Positions 1-12,010 of a stretch of 64,000 nt of DNA are shown piece by piece. The stretch covers positions 26,024,689 to 26,088,688 of the forward strand of contig CM060186.1 in assembly GCA_030549335.1 (NCBI GenBank), in the 5' to 3' direction. Both the position numbers and the translations under genes were made by a program. This stretch comes from Pontederia crassipes. Lineage: Eukaryota; Streptophyta; Magnoliopsida; Commelinales; Pontederiaceae. The notes under the pieces are model-generated. The model did not search any database. It was not told where the DNA came from and was given only the letters and a program-made list of their open reading frames with translations. Each line of letters starts with the position of its first letter. Position 1 is the stretch's first letter.

Positions 1-247
1 CCCGTGTGGTTCGGATTAGGTTTTTTCTCTGTTTGTTTGGGTTTTAAACCCGGTTTGGAGAGGCTATTAATAGCCTAATTTCTGATGTAATTTGTGGTTG
101 CGGCTGTAAACCTAAACGATATAGTGGAACCTCTTTGCAGGACGTAGCCCTCATCTCAAGGGTGAACCTGGGTAATTTCGTGTGTCTCCTTTATTTTTCT
201 GCAATCTCTCTGCGATCTTCTCTTCTTGTTCTCGGATTTTTCCATCA
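1..247 (+). repeat. Direct repeat copy 1 (LTR-like), cut by window start
   Basis: This stretch is repeated almost unchanged at 1358-1604, with only scattered substitutions and a small indel. It carries text such as GGTGAACCTGGGTAATTTCG followed by a T-rich tract, which resembles the R-U5 part of a plant copia LTR. No primer-binding site or TG...CA termini were found, and the left end lies outside the window. The similarity to an LTR is inference; the repeat itself is directly visible. Confidence 0.6.
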
Positions 248-341
248 ATTTCATCAAGTCAGGTCTTAATAGATTAAAAAGAAAAATATATGAACCGAAG
301 AATGCGTTAGAGAATTTAACATGCGCAGCAGATGAACTCAC

Positions 342-972
342 ATTCGCCTCTGTGATCTTTAACGACGAAAGGCTCAGTAACAGCTTCCTTGATTCTCGCC
401 CCGCTGTAGCTTCCCGGTGCAACTCTGACTCCTATCCTGAAGTTTCTGCTCCTGATCCAACTGGAATTATCAGTTAAAGAGAGGTCAGGAATGGAAGCAA
501 CTCCGTCCCTCATGGTGAGACTGACGTCTCCCGTGATCAGCGGCCTCTTTCCGGCCCTCTCCTTGAGGATCATGGTGTCGAATTCGGCAGCAGTCCAGTC
601 CTTCTTGTCACCGACGAGGAAATCTCCGTCCAGAACTACTACTTCCAGCTTGAGGGACGACGGAAGTGGCATCCTATCGTTGCTGCCGGTGATGCGGACT
701 TGCAGAGGTTTGTGCTCATCATCCTCTATCTTGCTTCCGGTGAAGATGGGAAGCGATAAAGGTTTGCTGAAGACCAGCATCAGGATCGCTTGTTCCGGTG
801 CTTCAATTTTCAAGTGGTTAACCCTGAAAGTGACACAAAGCCTCTTCTTCTTAATTATAATCACGTCAATGGAACATAAAATGAAGAAAAAAAAGGGAAC
901 GTCTGACAGAATTTACTACCTTTGAAGAGAACGCGCATTTTGAATGAGTCCACGCTCCACCTCCTCCTGCAC
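342..972 (-). pseudogene. CBP60-type calmodulin-binding protein, two-exon fragment
   Basis: Two minus-strand exons can be read: 972-920 and 823-342. They join in frame across a GT...AG intron (the donor follows AAAG, the acceptor is TTTCAG). The product carries the conserved block of the plant calmodulin-binding protein 60 / SARD1 family: an EEVERGLI-like start, then SLPIFTGSKI, then GKRPLITGDVSLTMRDGV, then DNSSWIRSRNFRIGV and a final KDHRGE. A good donor (GTGAGT) follows at 341, but no downstream exon appears before the window edge, and no start codon or earlier exon is visible upstream. The full protein of this family is several hundred residues with a C-terminal calmodulin-binding segment, so only the central immunity-type DNA-binding region is present. 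The fragment sits between the two copies of a direct repeat, which suggests capture or duplication rather than a working gene. The reading frame has no internal stop, so a real gene extending left cannot be excluded. Confidence 0.75.
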
Positions 973-1239
973 CTATTGGAATATATATAGGAAAATGGTA
1001 ATCAGCCCAAAGTCTTCGATCAATTTTAATGTTTTTGTATTACTTTTCTAGCTGTTTGCCAATGGTAATATATGGATGTCATGGCTCTAAGTGATCACAT
1101 GTAATTAATATAGTGCAATAGGTCAGTCCATTTTTTTGTTTCTCGGTGGGAAGAGGTCAGTCCTTTAAGCTTATTCTCAGGTCTCATCCAGTGGAGTCAA
1201 GGTCAAGAGGGTTGATCTCTTCAGAAATTGTACCGTTAC

Positions 1240-1314
1240 ACTACAAATTAAGATTGCTTGCAGGTTAAGAAAGAAGGTTTTGGGCTTTGGGCTACAAATT
1301 AAGATTGCTTGCAG
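1240..1314. repeat. Short tandem duplication, about 51-bp period
   Basis: The 24-bp phrase beginning CTACAAATTAAGATTGCTTG occurs at about 1241 and again at about 1292. This is a simple local duplication between the CBP60 fragment and the second direct-repeat copy. Confidence 0.6.
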
Positions 1315-1357
1315 CGCCCCCGAAATCTAGACGGGTTTTGGGTTTTTGTTTAGTCAG

Positions 1358-1604
1358 CCCGTGTGGTTCGGATTAGGTTTTTTCTCTGTTTGTTTGGGTT
1401 TTAAACCCAGTTTGAAGAGGCTATTAATAGTCTAATTTCTGATGTAATTTGTGTGATGGCGGCTGTAAACTTAAACGATATAGTGGAACCTCTTTGCAGG
1501 ACGTAGCCCTCATCTCAAGGGTGAACCTGGGTAATTTCGTGTGTCTCCTTTATTTTTCTGCAATCTCTCTACGATCTTCTCTTCTTGTTCTCGAATTTTC
1601 CTAT
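1358..1604 (+). repeat. Direct repeat copy 2 (LTR-like)
   Basis: Nearly identical to positions 1-247 and in the same orientation. After the shared block the two copies part company: copy 2 continues with AT-rich sequence to about 1830, copy 1 with the downstream flank of the CBP60 fragment. Together the copies bracket about 1.1 kb. They may be the LTRs of a small retroelement that picked up gene sequence, or a plain segmental duplication. Confidence 0.6.
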
Positions 1605-1839
1605 CATTTATGTCAGTGTGCCGTCTCTCGTAGTAATGGGTGCCGTGGTTCCCCTATGGACATATATATGGAACTCTCAAGTTATTTATTGTCTATCAAA
1701 TTGTACGATAACGTCGTAAAATGGGCACTCTATTTTATTTTAATTGTTTCTTATAAAAGTATGGCGTGGCTTAAATGTTTAATCCACTATATCAAATCAA
1801 GACCAAGGATCGTTTTTCGATTTTTCCGCTGATACCGAA

Positions 1840-3030
1840 TTAGGACAGGAACAAAAGTACCTGTCATAACACCATATTTAAGATCCCTAATTTAATCACC
1901 ATATTATGACCAAAAATTCACTAGAACTATCATAAGTCAATATAGCATATTATTATTTTCTTATTTTGCTCATGTAAGACTACGCTAGTCCTTAAATATC
2001 ATGTCGGGGATCAACTGCTCGTTGAGCAACCTATTGACCCATGGTTCCTATTTTTTACATAGCTCAAATTTGCAAGCAAAGTTAGCTCTCATACTATTTT
2101 GTAGCATTTTCAATTAATTAATAAACTACTAGATTACTTGTCTCGTTGAAATGAATGTGACGATGATATTGATGTCTTAAGCAGCTAGTAGAGATTAAAT
2201 AGTTGTATGCATTTGATCCTTTCTTTAGCTATTTAGATGTCTGCAGAAGTATCGAAACAATGTTTTTCTATATGTCTAGGATCTTAGACGAAAAAAAGGA
2301 AATAGAATAAACTACAAATCAATGAAGATTCGTGTATTATTAAAAGATTAGTATGATGTCGATGATCAATTACAAGATCAAGTATCCTTATAGGTACTAA
2401 TGAAAGATAATGATGTGACTGATAGTTTCGCTTATAATTCCTCGTAATTAATTATTATAGTTTAAAAAATTATAGATTTTATTTTTCCTTATTTTATAAT
2501 GATGATGCAACCTTCATACATGTGGGCTAAACATGGCTAAACTACTTAATCTCAGTGTCAATTACTATTTTTACTATATAGTAGTACACTGTTATAGTAA
2601 TATGATGTTGTACTATAGTGATTGCACACTAAGTTATAGCTATAGTATATAATTACAGTTATTAAATACTAACTTACTAATTTATATTATATTTAACATG
2701 TGAGTATGTCAGTATGACAAAGTATAATACTACAATAGCCATATTGGAAATTAATATCATAATTCTAATACAATATAGTCTAAATTCTATATTCTATAAT
2801 CTATAAGCCAATAATTATATTATTATATTTGTATTTATATGTAACATTATACAATTATTCATTTTACAAATAACTAAACTTTAAATTTTACATTACTTAA
2901 CTTAGTTACTTAATTAATTACATATAGAATTATACAATAATAATAGTCATATAGGTTACAATTTATTTATTTAATAAACTAAGTACTATTAATCTAATAA
3001 TAGTCAAATAGCTATTAGGAGTACAAGGTA
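1840..3030. other. AT-rich intergenic stretch, no gene seen
   Basis: Strongly AT-rich, with dense stops in all frames and no recognisable domain. The part around 2570-3010 is made of TATA/TAAT-type low-complexity sequence. Nothing else was supported here. Confidence 0.6.
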
Positions 3031-3033
3031 GGG

Positions 3034-4945
3034 AAAAACATGTGCATGACTCGTCCTTGCCATACTCGAGTCGTGTTAGGTTGGCCCAAGAGTCAACCGA
3101 CAAAAAAAAAAAAGGATTATGCCAACCTGATCCAACACTCAAGATATGACCAAACTCGAGATGATCAACATATATGATGTGGAGAAATTATGTATACTTT
3201 ATTATTATGTTCGATATACATTTTGATATACTTCCGTACTCGAACACATACTTTATCGCTAGATCTAAATTTTTATAATTTCTTCACATCCATTATATAA
3301 GAAAAGATATTTCATATTTCTAGGAGTCCATTATTGCATATTTTAATTATTTTTCAGGTAAAAAACTGATCTGTCACCACATCCACTTACATTCTGAGAT
3401 GGATTTAAGGAAGTCACCATGTTGGGGCATGCAGGCATATACCCCTACCTGGACACTTAAGCGGATTCAAGAGAATGACAATGTGGTTCACCTTTGCAGT
3501 TGGTCCAAAACAACAAATAGATTGATGGAGACACATTTTCACATAAGCATGACAAATTCCATTCCACTAGAAGAAAGAAGCTTTGTTTAATACTTTATGA
3601 GTAGATGTAGACAAGGGAGTAGGTGAACAAATGGACAGGTGACAAGCTTGAACCTCAAGATAAAGTAAAGAGAGAGGTAGCCAAGGAAGAAAGTTCTGGA
3701 TTCCATGAGCATATTCCATTGGTTGGAAAAGTGGGCATAACAAAACAAAAGAGTAGTATAGAAGTGGCACCAAATCATAAGAGTATGAAAAAACATAGAG
3801 GCGACCAAAGAAAGAGAGCCTCTCAATCCCCAACCCCATTTCATCCTATAACTTGGAGAAGGAAGCTGAAGAGGAGGCTGCGACATCAACCTCCTTCTTC
3901 TTTTTTTTTTCTTTTCCTCTTTTTATGATGTGTAACTAAACCATCATGATTACCTTATGTCTTGTGTTTACTTTTCCATTGTTGATTTTGGTTTTGTAAT
4001 GTTGTTGTGGGTTGCCGAATGTGTTTTTGCAGATTGATTTATCTATTGTGTCTTGACCCAAGAGGGTGTTATCTTTCTTAGCTCAAGCTTCAAAGCTGAG
4101 ATGAGAAGCTTTAGATGAGTTTATTCAGAAAACACAATGCGATTCTCCATGTCTTCCTCTTGTTTCTTATTTTTGTTGAAACTTGCGGGTTCAATTCAGA
4201 CAACATTGAACAATAGTGATTCCCGCCCGAGAGGGTGATCTGATACCCTAACTAATGCATGTGAGCTGAGATGTTGGGTTGGCACTAGGACATGCCGAGA
4301 GATTACTATTTGTCAAACGATCAGTTGAGGGGAAGCACTTGAGCGTTGTTTCCTGATTTCGAGATATGATTTCTTGTTTTCGAACTTCAACCATATATCC
4401 CAACACCAACATTTCATGTCCGAGAGGGTACTCTATTCACCAGCTGCATGTCAAGAGATGGGGAAACGACTAGGTTGTGTCTAAGGAAGTGTTAGTGGTC
4501 AGATCCACAGTGAGGCCGAGAGGTGGACCCGGAGTACCTCATGGTCATTTGCTTTGTTAAAATTCTCTTGTTTGCATAAGGTTGAACGTCGGACACCACT
4601 GATGACGACAACATCTCTCATCCAAGAGGATACCTTATTCCCCACTAGTTGCACTCGAGCCGAGAGGCAGGGTGGCCTTTGGGTTAAAGCAAGAAGATGT
4701 TGTCGATGAGTACCGAGCTTGTCCAAGAAGAAAGTTCGAAGCATTTTCTAATTTATTTTGGTTATGTCGACACTATTCCTTCATTTGAACTATTTTTGGT
4801 TTATAGTGTCGGTGTCTCCCGTCCGAGAGGATAATATATTTTTGAATTGACGCATACATGCCGAGAGCTGGGGCGACAATTAAGTTGTGTCTAAAGAGTA
4901 ATTGATGACTAGTGTCGGGTAGGGTCGAAAGCTAACCGACAACAA
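3034..4945. repeat. Unidentified 1.9-kb repeat family, copy 1
   Basis: Begins near AAAACATGTGCATGACTCG and runs until the same phrase recurs at about 4946. The first half (3395-3900) matches 14570-15030 in direct orientation and 16880-17220 as its reverse complement. The second half (4020-4930) matches 15640-16810 as its reverse complement. The second half also contains an internal array with a period near 200 bp: CCGAGAGG-type phrases start at about 4220, 4420, 4620 and 4825. No coding domain was recognised. It could be an LTR or the non-coding end of a retroelement; I cannot assign a class. Confidence 0.65.
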
Positions 4946-5006
4946 AAACATGTGCATGACTCAGTCCTACCATACCCGAGTTGTGACAAGTTTGCCCAAG
5001 AGCCAA
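4946..5006. repeat. 1.9-kb repeat family, copy 2, left piece
   Basis: Matches the first 60 or so bases of copy 1 and stops at a CACTA terminus. Its continuation is at 14292. Confidence 0.7.
5004..5006. repeat. Target site duplication CAA, left
   Basis: Three bases directly left of the CACTA terminus, matched by 14292-14294. A 3-bp duplication is the CACTA superfamily rule. Confidence 0.85.
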
Positions 5007-5019
5007 CACTATAAGAAAA

Positions 5020-5640
5020 TTGGCTGTTAAAGACGGTCCGAACCATCGGTAAAATGGCCAGATCCGTCGAAAATAACATTTTCTGACGGTTCTTTCGACA
5101 GATAGTGTCCGTGCGAAAAAGGGGCGTCGTAAATAATTTGCGACAGTTTTTATAGAATCATCGGTATTACAAATGATTTAGTTGGCGTGCGCGGCCGTCG
5201 AACGTTGAGTATCGATGGCACGAACCGTCGATAATATTGACGGTTGTGACCACCGATATATATCGACGGTTAAAATCGTCGATAGTATCGACGGTCAAAG
5301 CCGCTGATATATATCAGCGACTTGAACCGTCTATAGTATCGACGGTTGAAGCCACCGATATATATCGGCGGCTTTGATCGTCGATAGTATCGACGGTTTT
5401 AATCATCGATATATATCGGCGGTTTTAATCGTCGATATATATCGGCGGCTTCAACCGTCGATAGTATCGACGGTTTTAACCGTCGACAAACTTGTGTCGA
5501 TGGTTTTAGCCGTTGACTGCACAATCAATTTTCGACGGCTACGACCGTCGAAAATGTTGCACGAACGATTATAATCGTCGGTAAGTATCGAAAAAATTGT
5601 AATATTTCAGCTGTTTCCGATGGACAGGACCATCGGAAAC
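5020..5640. repeat. CACTA 1 left subterminal repeat array
   Basis: Dozens of direct and inverted copies of a word close to ATCGACGGTT, often alternating with ATATATCGGCGGC. In En/Spm such words are the binding sites of the TNPA protein. The same word fills the right end at 13770-14280. Confidence 0.85.
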
Positions 5641-5649
5641 AAAAAAATT

Positions 5650-6260
5650 TTTTAAAAAAATGCTGAATTCTAAATGTCCGAACAAATAATACAACACATA
5701 ATGCTGAATTCACATAATGTCCAAACCATGACATAATCCAACCATCACAGATACTATCCAAACATGAAATAATTCAAACATCACATAATCCAACAAAATA
5801 TAACTATCACATAATCCAACATCACATAATTTAAAGCCATTCCAAACAAATTGAAGTCTTGGTCATCACGAAGAGATGAAGAGCTGATGTTATGAAGTCT
5901 TGGCCATTCCAAACAACTCGAACATCACTGCACAATAGAGATTTCAGAAAGTTAATTAAAATGCAAATAAAACATGAATTCAGATTTGAAATCTAAGAGT
6001 AAAATCTAAAGTGCAGATAATTCACAATCCATAAAAATTCTTAAACAACAATAGTGATCAGGAAGTATGTTGAAGTTCATGGTCATACTCAGAACAAAAA
6101 CAGGGAACATAAACTACAGATCTAACTGAAACTACATATTTATACTGAGTACTGACATTTACATGATCCATCTGTCTGCACTCCATTTCCGATGAAAACT
6201 TTGAAACTCTACGGATCTAACTGAAAGGGATGAAGAGTAAAATCTAAGTTAGTATAATGA
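5650..6260. other. CACTA 1 internal non-coding sequence
   Basis: AT-rich sequence between the left subterminal array and the 3' end of the TNPA-like gene. It contains repeated AACATCACATAATCCAA-like phrases around 5720-5840. No coding frame is supported. It may include the 3' untranslated part of the minus-strand transposase transcript. Confidence 0.5.
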
Positions 6261-6262
6261 AT

Positions 6263-8066
6263 CTACAGATTAAAGCAAATTCCAAAATAAATTAAGTATA
6301 ATGAATCTACCTCGGCGTCGTCGTCGTTTAATTCGCCACGCATGAAGGCATGCATCATTTTCTTCATTTCAGTCATGTTACGACGTTCACATTCTTCGAA
6401 TTCCTTTCTGACCTCTTCCCTAATCGTCTTGGTCACCTGATCCATAATTTCTTGCATACTAGAAGGAGATGAACCTGAAGTAGTTTGTCGACCATATCCA
6501 ATATGTGTTTCACTCACAGAAGATCTGAGACCATAAATGCGACCATTCTTCACGCCGACATGGTCCGTCCAAAGTTGTCTTGGGGTCAACGGTGTGGTCC
6601 CCTCCTGCGTGACTTGCGTAATATGATCAACTTCTTTTGTTTTATAAGACTCCAGAAATAAAAAGAAAATACAAAGAACCAGTAAAAATAATTAACTATA
6701 AACGACGAGTAGGTGATCGACTTCAAAGTTTTATTAATTAACTATTAACTTGCAATTTAGAAAAAAATAAAGGCACAAAAATTTACATACATATGTCTCC
6801 CGAACATAATTCGAAACCCATTCTTTGTTCTTCTTCTGATGAGTTCAGAGAAATATTTCGTCCTGAGTAGGTGGATTACCCGTCTCTTTCTCCTGCAATG
6901 GGATAATATTTTGTAACTTAAAGTATAATATTTTCTCGATAATGTATTGAAAGACCTTACCATTTTCTTAGCAATCGTGCTCGTGGATACACATCCGCCT
7001 GAATGCAAGCACGCTCCCTGGTCGGACTCTCGACTGGTTTTTACTTTTTCGCATTTCAATTTGTACTCCTCGGTGGACCACTTTCATAGCAAATCGATCC
7101 AAATGGCCTCGGGGATCCAATTGGGTCGTTCTTCGTCTGCTCGAGCTTCTGAAAGTATCACGAACAATCTCTTCGAGCACCGAGAGTTAAAGGCCTTTCA
7201 CATTTTTTCCGTATTCTTGGGCTCCCACCACACATCAGCCTGTATGTGTTTAAAAATAATTAAAGTATTACGAAGATAAATTTTAATGACCATGTTGGCT
7301 TCTAAGGATACCTGAAATTCATTAAATAGAATCTGTCTCATGGCATAAGGAACTTCCCTCCATGTAAGCCACGCTTCAGTATACCTATGTCGCAACACTT
7401 TAGTAACTGTCATAGGTATACTGAATTATAAAATGTTACTAAAGTTATAAAATGTACTGTCGTGCAGCCGCGGGTTTCGACAGTACATTCGTGCAGCCGC
7501 GGGTTTCGACATGTCCAGATTTGTACTGTCGAAACCCGCGCCTGAATGCAAGCACGCTTCCAGATTTGTGTCCCTCCATGTAAGCCGCGGTTTCGACAGT
7601 ACAAATCTGGAAGGACACAAAATTATAAAATGTCATAGCTGAATCACAAAATGAATCAGGATTCAAAATACATAAAATAAGACTTACCCTAAATTCCTAT
7701 ATGGCTGCACGAATGCTTTGTAAACACGATTTGACGAAGCCTGGTCTGAGCCGTCCACGGAACAACGAGCTCTGATGGGTTGTTCTGACAATTGTGTCTC
7801 CAAGTCCGTAATATCAGCATGAGAGGAAGGACCCGACGGAGGAGAAGAACGTTCTATTATGCGAATGTCGTGGCTGATCTAGGAGCCGACGGAGGAGAAG
7901 AACGCTCTGTAATGCGAATGCCCGTGATTGATCTAGGAGTCGACGGAGTACTGAGAGCATTAGGGACGACCGACTCCTTTCCTTTATTTTTACTTTTACC
8001 AAATCGATACATCTGCATAATACAAAATTTATTCCAAGTCAAATTCATAATTGATAAAAAATTCAA
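6263..8066 (-). pseudogene. TNPA/PTTA-type CACTA transposase (Transposase_24), decayed
   Basis: The second transposase gene of CACTA 1, on the minus strand and downstream of the TNPD gene. Readable pieces in order are: a basic, serine/proline-rich start (MYRFGKSKNKGKES...) near 8002-7850; AWLTWREVPYAMRQILFNEF around 7380-7310; a WIPEAIW...KCEKVKTSRES...HSGGCVSTSTIAKKM block at 7150-6960; GNPPTQDEIFL-THQKKNKEWV at 6890-6790 after an AG acceptor; and a C-terminal helical part (SMQEIMDQVTKTIREEVRKE) ending at 6263. The order and wording match the plant PTTA/En-Spm Transposase_24 family, whose members bind subterminal repeats. At least two codons are now TGA (in the WIPEAIWIDLL-KW and EIFL-THQ segments). 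A scrambled insert at 7376-7630 also breaks the gene. Not functional as it stands. Confidence 0.8.
7376..7630. repeat. Patchwork of short direct and inverted copies of nearby sequence
   Basis: The word CCTGAATGCAAGCACGCT at about 7541 copies part of the TNPA-like exon at about 6998. CTCCATGTAAGCC at about 7575 copies 7356. CATAGGTATACTGAA at 7411 is the inverse of 7376-7390. GTTACTAAAGT near 7435 is the inverse of ACTTTAGTAAC at 7396. The phrase GCAGCCGCGGGTTTCGACA occurs twice in direct orientation near 7464 and 7494, and partly inverted near 7525. This looks like templated filler DNA laid down during break repair. Confidence 0.65.
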
Positions 8067-8099
8067 ATGTCACAACGTCTCAGCCTGACTATGTTCGGC

Positions 8100-8492
8100 T
8101 ACGTCTTGTATTGCATCTTGAGGAATGGAATTGTACGTATAACTCGAGAACCAATTCCTAATATCCGGAGGCGCTTATAAAAAATAAACAAATTAATTTG
8201 AATAAGCTTATGCGTAAAATTCTTTTGATTATTATTTCAAACACTCACGAGATGGTAGCGAATATAAGAATGTATCGTCCTCGTCAGGCATCCGTCGATC
8301 CGATTGTTTGTCCACATGCATCGCTAACGCATCAAACAAACTATTGCGAGATGATAATTTGAATAATGTGTTATGATACAACATGAAAATGAATCATAAA
8401 TGAACAATCCATAAGATGACAACAATCTTAATAAAAGATCCTAGACGTAAGATAAAAATACAATATGATCGTGACATTAAGGAATAATACCA
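8100..8492. other. Spacer between the two CACTA 1 transposase genes
   Basis: AT-rich sequence with no supported coding frame between the TNPA-like start and the TNPD end. It may contain small TNPA exons or an intron that I could not resolve. Confidence 0.4.
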
Positions 8493-11400
8493 TTACTCAT
8501 CATCTGAGTTACCACATGACTGGTACCCATCATCATCATCATCATCAGAAGTCGACGTAGTTTCAAATTCATCTTCGTCCGATCTGTTTTCATCATTTTA
8601 TATGTCGACGTTATCGAAGTCTTCAAATACGTGTTTCGAATCCTGTAGATCGTCGACTAATTCAGTGTCGACAATAGGGGCCACAAAAGTATGCGAGTCT
8701 TCTTGATAGGCACATTGCAATGCACCATCAACTTCTATCCTGCTTCTTGCCTTCGTCTTTATTACAACCCACCATTGTGCTTTGTCCCTGGTCTTCTACG
8801 GATATGGCACATAATATACTTGTCTTGTAGAAGACGGAATAATGAAAGGATCAAAATGATCATAACGCCTATTGTGACGTATTTCAACTATTTTCAAATC
8901 TTTGTGAACTCGCATCTCTCTCCTTTCCTTTGGATCAAACCAATTACACTCAAATAATGTGACTTTATTACTTCCAGTGTATTGCAGCTGAATAATATCT
9001 TTGAGAACACCGTAGTAGTCACGTTCATTTTCTTCGTCCGTGGATCCCACGACACATACTCCACTGTTCACGGTTTTCTTCCCGATCGACCAAGTTTCAG
9101 TGTGAAACTTACAATCATTCACAAAATATACCGGTCAACTTTTCACCTCTCGAGCCTGTTCCCATGCCAAATTATGGAGACCAGACGCCGTGCCGGTACT
9201 GAGAACCTAATATGAAAATGAATGAGTAGAGTAAGAATTACCGTTACTGAAGGCATCAAATTATTTAGAATATTGTAAGAATTACCTGTTCCTTAAACCA
9301 CGGTGCGAAGTCATTCTCGATTCTATCTTGTACATGTTGTTCAGGGACATTGTAGTATTACAAGAAAGCACTACATACAAAGTGATGGCTAAATCAAAAT
9401 ATTGTTTGGCTCCGAATTTAAAGAAAAGAACGCATGGATATTAAACTTACTTAATGTAGCCTTGCACCTCCTGCGTGTTTAGGAGGACATGATTCGTGAC
9501 AGACTTGAATTATGCATCATTAGCCATCTACTCCTTGGCTTCCCAAAATGACGTTCTAACTGATTGAAGAGCGACAAAGATGCCACATCAGACTATTTTT
9601 CTGGAACTTCATCATTCCGATGGACTCTGGTCCTCGCACACTTAATATGGGACTCGAAGTAGTAAGAACAGAAGTACGAAATCCCCTGAATCATATACGC
9701 TTCACATATGGATCCTTCGACACGTGCTTTGTTCTTAATCGTCCTTTTAATTCGATTGAGATATCTTTCAAAAGGATACATCCACCTATATTGTACTGGT
9801 CCACCTACCCTTGCCTCATATGGCAGATGAATAGGTAAGTGCTCCATGGAATCAAAGAATCCCGGTGGAAATATTCGTTCCAACTTACATAATATTATTG
9901 AAATATTACGTTCTAATTGGGCCATATTTTTCACCGTTAATGTTGTAGAACACAATTCTTTGAAGAATTGACTCAACTCCATTATCGGCTTCCAAATCTT
10001 GTCCGGGAGTGAAGAAAAAGCAATAGGAAGCAAAGTTTCCATGAATATGTGGCAGTCGTGACTTTTCATGCCAAACAAACGCAAGTTATTTATGTCCACA
10101 CATCTGGTCATATTTGATGCATAACCATCCGGCATTCTCAGCTCTTGGATCCAACGACACACTTGAGTCTTCTGCTCCTTAGTGAGAACATAACTTGCCT
10201 TTGGTTTAGATAATCTTCCGTTAGGTAAAGTCACTAAGTGCAACTCTGGCCTTCGACAGTACTCCTTCAAATATAGTCTCGCCTTTAGGTTGTCCTTTGT
10301 TTTGCCCTTAATGTCCATTACAGTGTTGAATACATTTTCAAATACATTTCTCTCAATGTGCATGACGTCCAAGTTATGACGTATCAAACAATCAGACCAA
10401 TAAGGTAAATCCCATAATATACTTCGTTTGGTCCAGTTATGACAAACACCATACTCATTGTATGTGACATTTGGGTCGTCAATAATTCTGCATAAATCAT
10501 TGACAATGCGACGTAATTGAGCTCCTGAGCATCTGACCGGAGGCATGTCTTCTACAACCCTATTCCGTCGAAATGCATTTCGGTTATTTCTGTACGGATG
10601 ATCAGCAGTAAGAAACTGTCTATGACAATCAAACCAACTATTTTTACACCCATTTCTCAAAGTGAACGCATCTGAGTGTTCCATGCAAGATGGACAAGCT
10701 AATTTCTCTGCGGTCATCCAACCAGACAATATCCCGTAGGCTAGAAAATCATTAATGGTCCACAATAAGGCAGCTCTCAATGTGAAATTTTGTTTGATCG
10801 ACACATCATAAGCGACGACACCATCTCACAGTTCTTTTAGCTCATCTATTAGAGGCTGTAAATAAACGTCTATCATCTGTTTAGGACTCTGAGGACCAAG
10901 AATAATGCATGTAAAAAACATATAAGGTGCGGACATTCAAATCCCAAGTGGCAAATTATAAGGTGTTATTATGACCGGCCAACATGAATAAGGAGCTGAA
11001 GTCTGACCATATGGTGTAAAACCATCCGCGCATAATCCGAGCCTTATGTTCCTTTCGTCCCTAGAAAAATCAGGATGCTTACGATCAAAATGTTTCCACG
11101 CTTCACCATCCGATGGGTGAAGCATGACACATTCAGAAGTATTATGCTGTACATGCCATTTCATTTGCGACGCTGACCCTATAGACGAGTATAATCTTTT
11201 AAGCTTTGGAATAAGAGGCAAATAATGCATTATTTTCACAGCCACTTGAGACTTGTTAGTCACTCTATATCGTTCGGCCCCACAAAATTTGTATTCATTT
11301 AGATTGATGTCCTCGCCGTAATATAATATACAACCATCACGACAACAATCTATTTTAGTTGAGCCAAGACCAAGTTTATTGACCAATATTTTTGTCATAT

Positions 11401-12010
11401 AAAAATTTTCAGGAATACGAGCCCTAGTTGGTGTGACCTCTTTTAAAATATCTAGAAATGCATCAAAACATGCTTGTGAAATATTATGGTCGACTTTCAA
11501 ATTCAATAATCTAACAGCAAGTGATAATTTCGAATGACTTTCACACCCAGGTCATAAGGGTTGGCTCGATGCGTTTAGTAAGTCATAAAAATCTCTTGCT
11601 TCTGGATTTGGTGCCTCTTCATTCTGCTCAAATCTAATATTGCCATATTCAGTTGCAGCTGCGTCATAAACTAACTATTCATATTGTGAAGTAAATGTTG
11701 GTTCAGGATCGACAAAATGAAGACCTGGATTTGGGACGCTTGTCGAAGGCGCTCCTTCGCCTAAATCATCCCATTGCCAATAATTGGGTTTGAAACCCTT
11801 TCTATATAAGTGAACTTTGACAGTCTCTATCGTCTGTAACTTTGTGCTAGCACATTTCAAACAAGGACACCTAATTGTTCCCTCCCGTTGATGTTGTAAA
11901 GATTGACAAGCCACGGTAACATAATAGTCAACGCCATCTATGAATTCTTGTGTCAAACCTCTACGATCAGGATTATTTCTATTATACATCATCGACGATC
12001 GTTCAAGTAT
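8493..12010 (-). pseudogene. TNPD-type CACTA transposase (tnp2), multiple stops
   Basis: Read on the minus strand, a single frame gives: a transposase-associated N-terminal domain (MMYNRNNPDRRGLTQEFIDG..., CPCLKC, YWQWDDLGEG) at 11992-11675; the tnp2 catalytic domain (KWHVQHN, LGLCADGFTPYGQ with its acidic residue, CWPVIITPYNLP) at 11506-10937; then the MHIERNVFENVFNT... and LPIHLPYEARVGGPVQYRWMYPFERY part (DUF4218) at 10804-9593. After a frameshifted stretch comes a DUF4216 exon (NSGVCVVGSTDE, YYGVLKDIIQL, WFDP) at 9122-8796 and an acidic tail ending at 8493. Four in-frame stops split the 12.0-9.6 kb part (near 11674, 11555, 10934 and 10828). Two of these fall where the context suggests TGG (tryptophan). 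More stops follow near 9590, 9560, 9520, 8796 and 8598. TNPD cuts at the CACTA ends in active elements; this copy cannot. Confidence 0.9.

Noticed and set aside
1449..1832. A 127-codon frame over the second LTR-like copy
   Set aside because: No domain, and the other repeat copy does not keep the frame.
3399..3928. Frames in the 1.9-kb repeat, partly present in other copies
   Set aside because: The copies break the frames with indels and stops, and no domain was seen.
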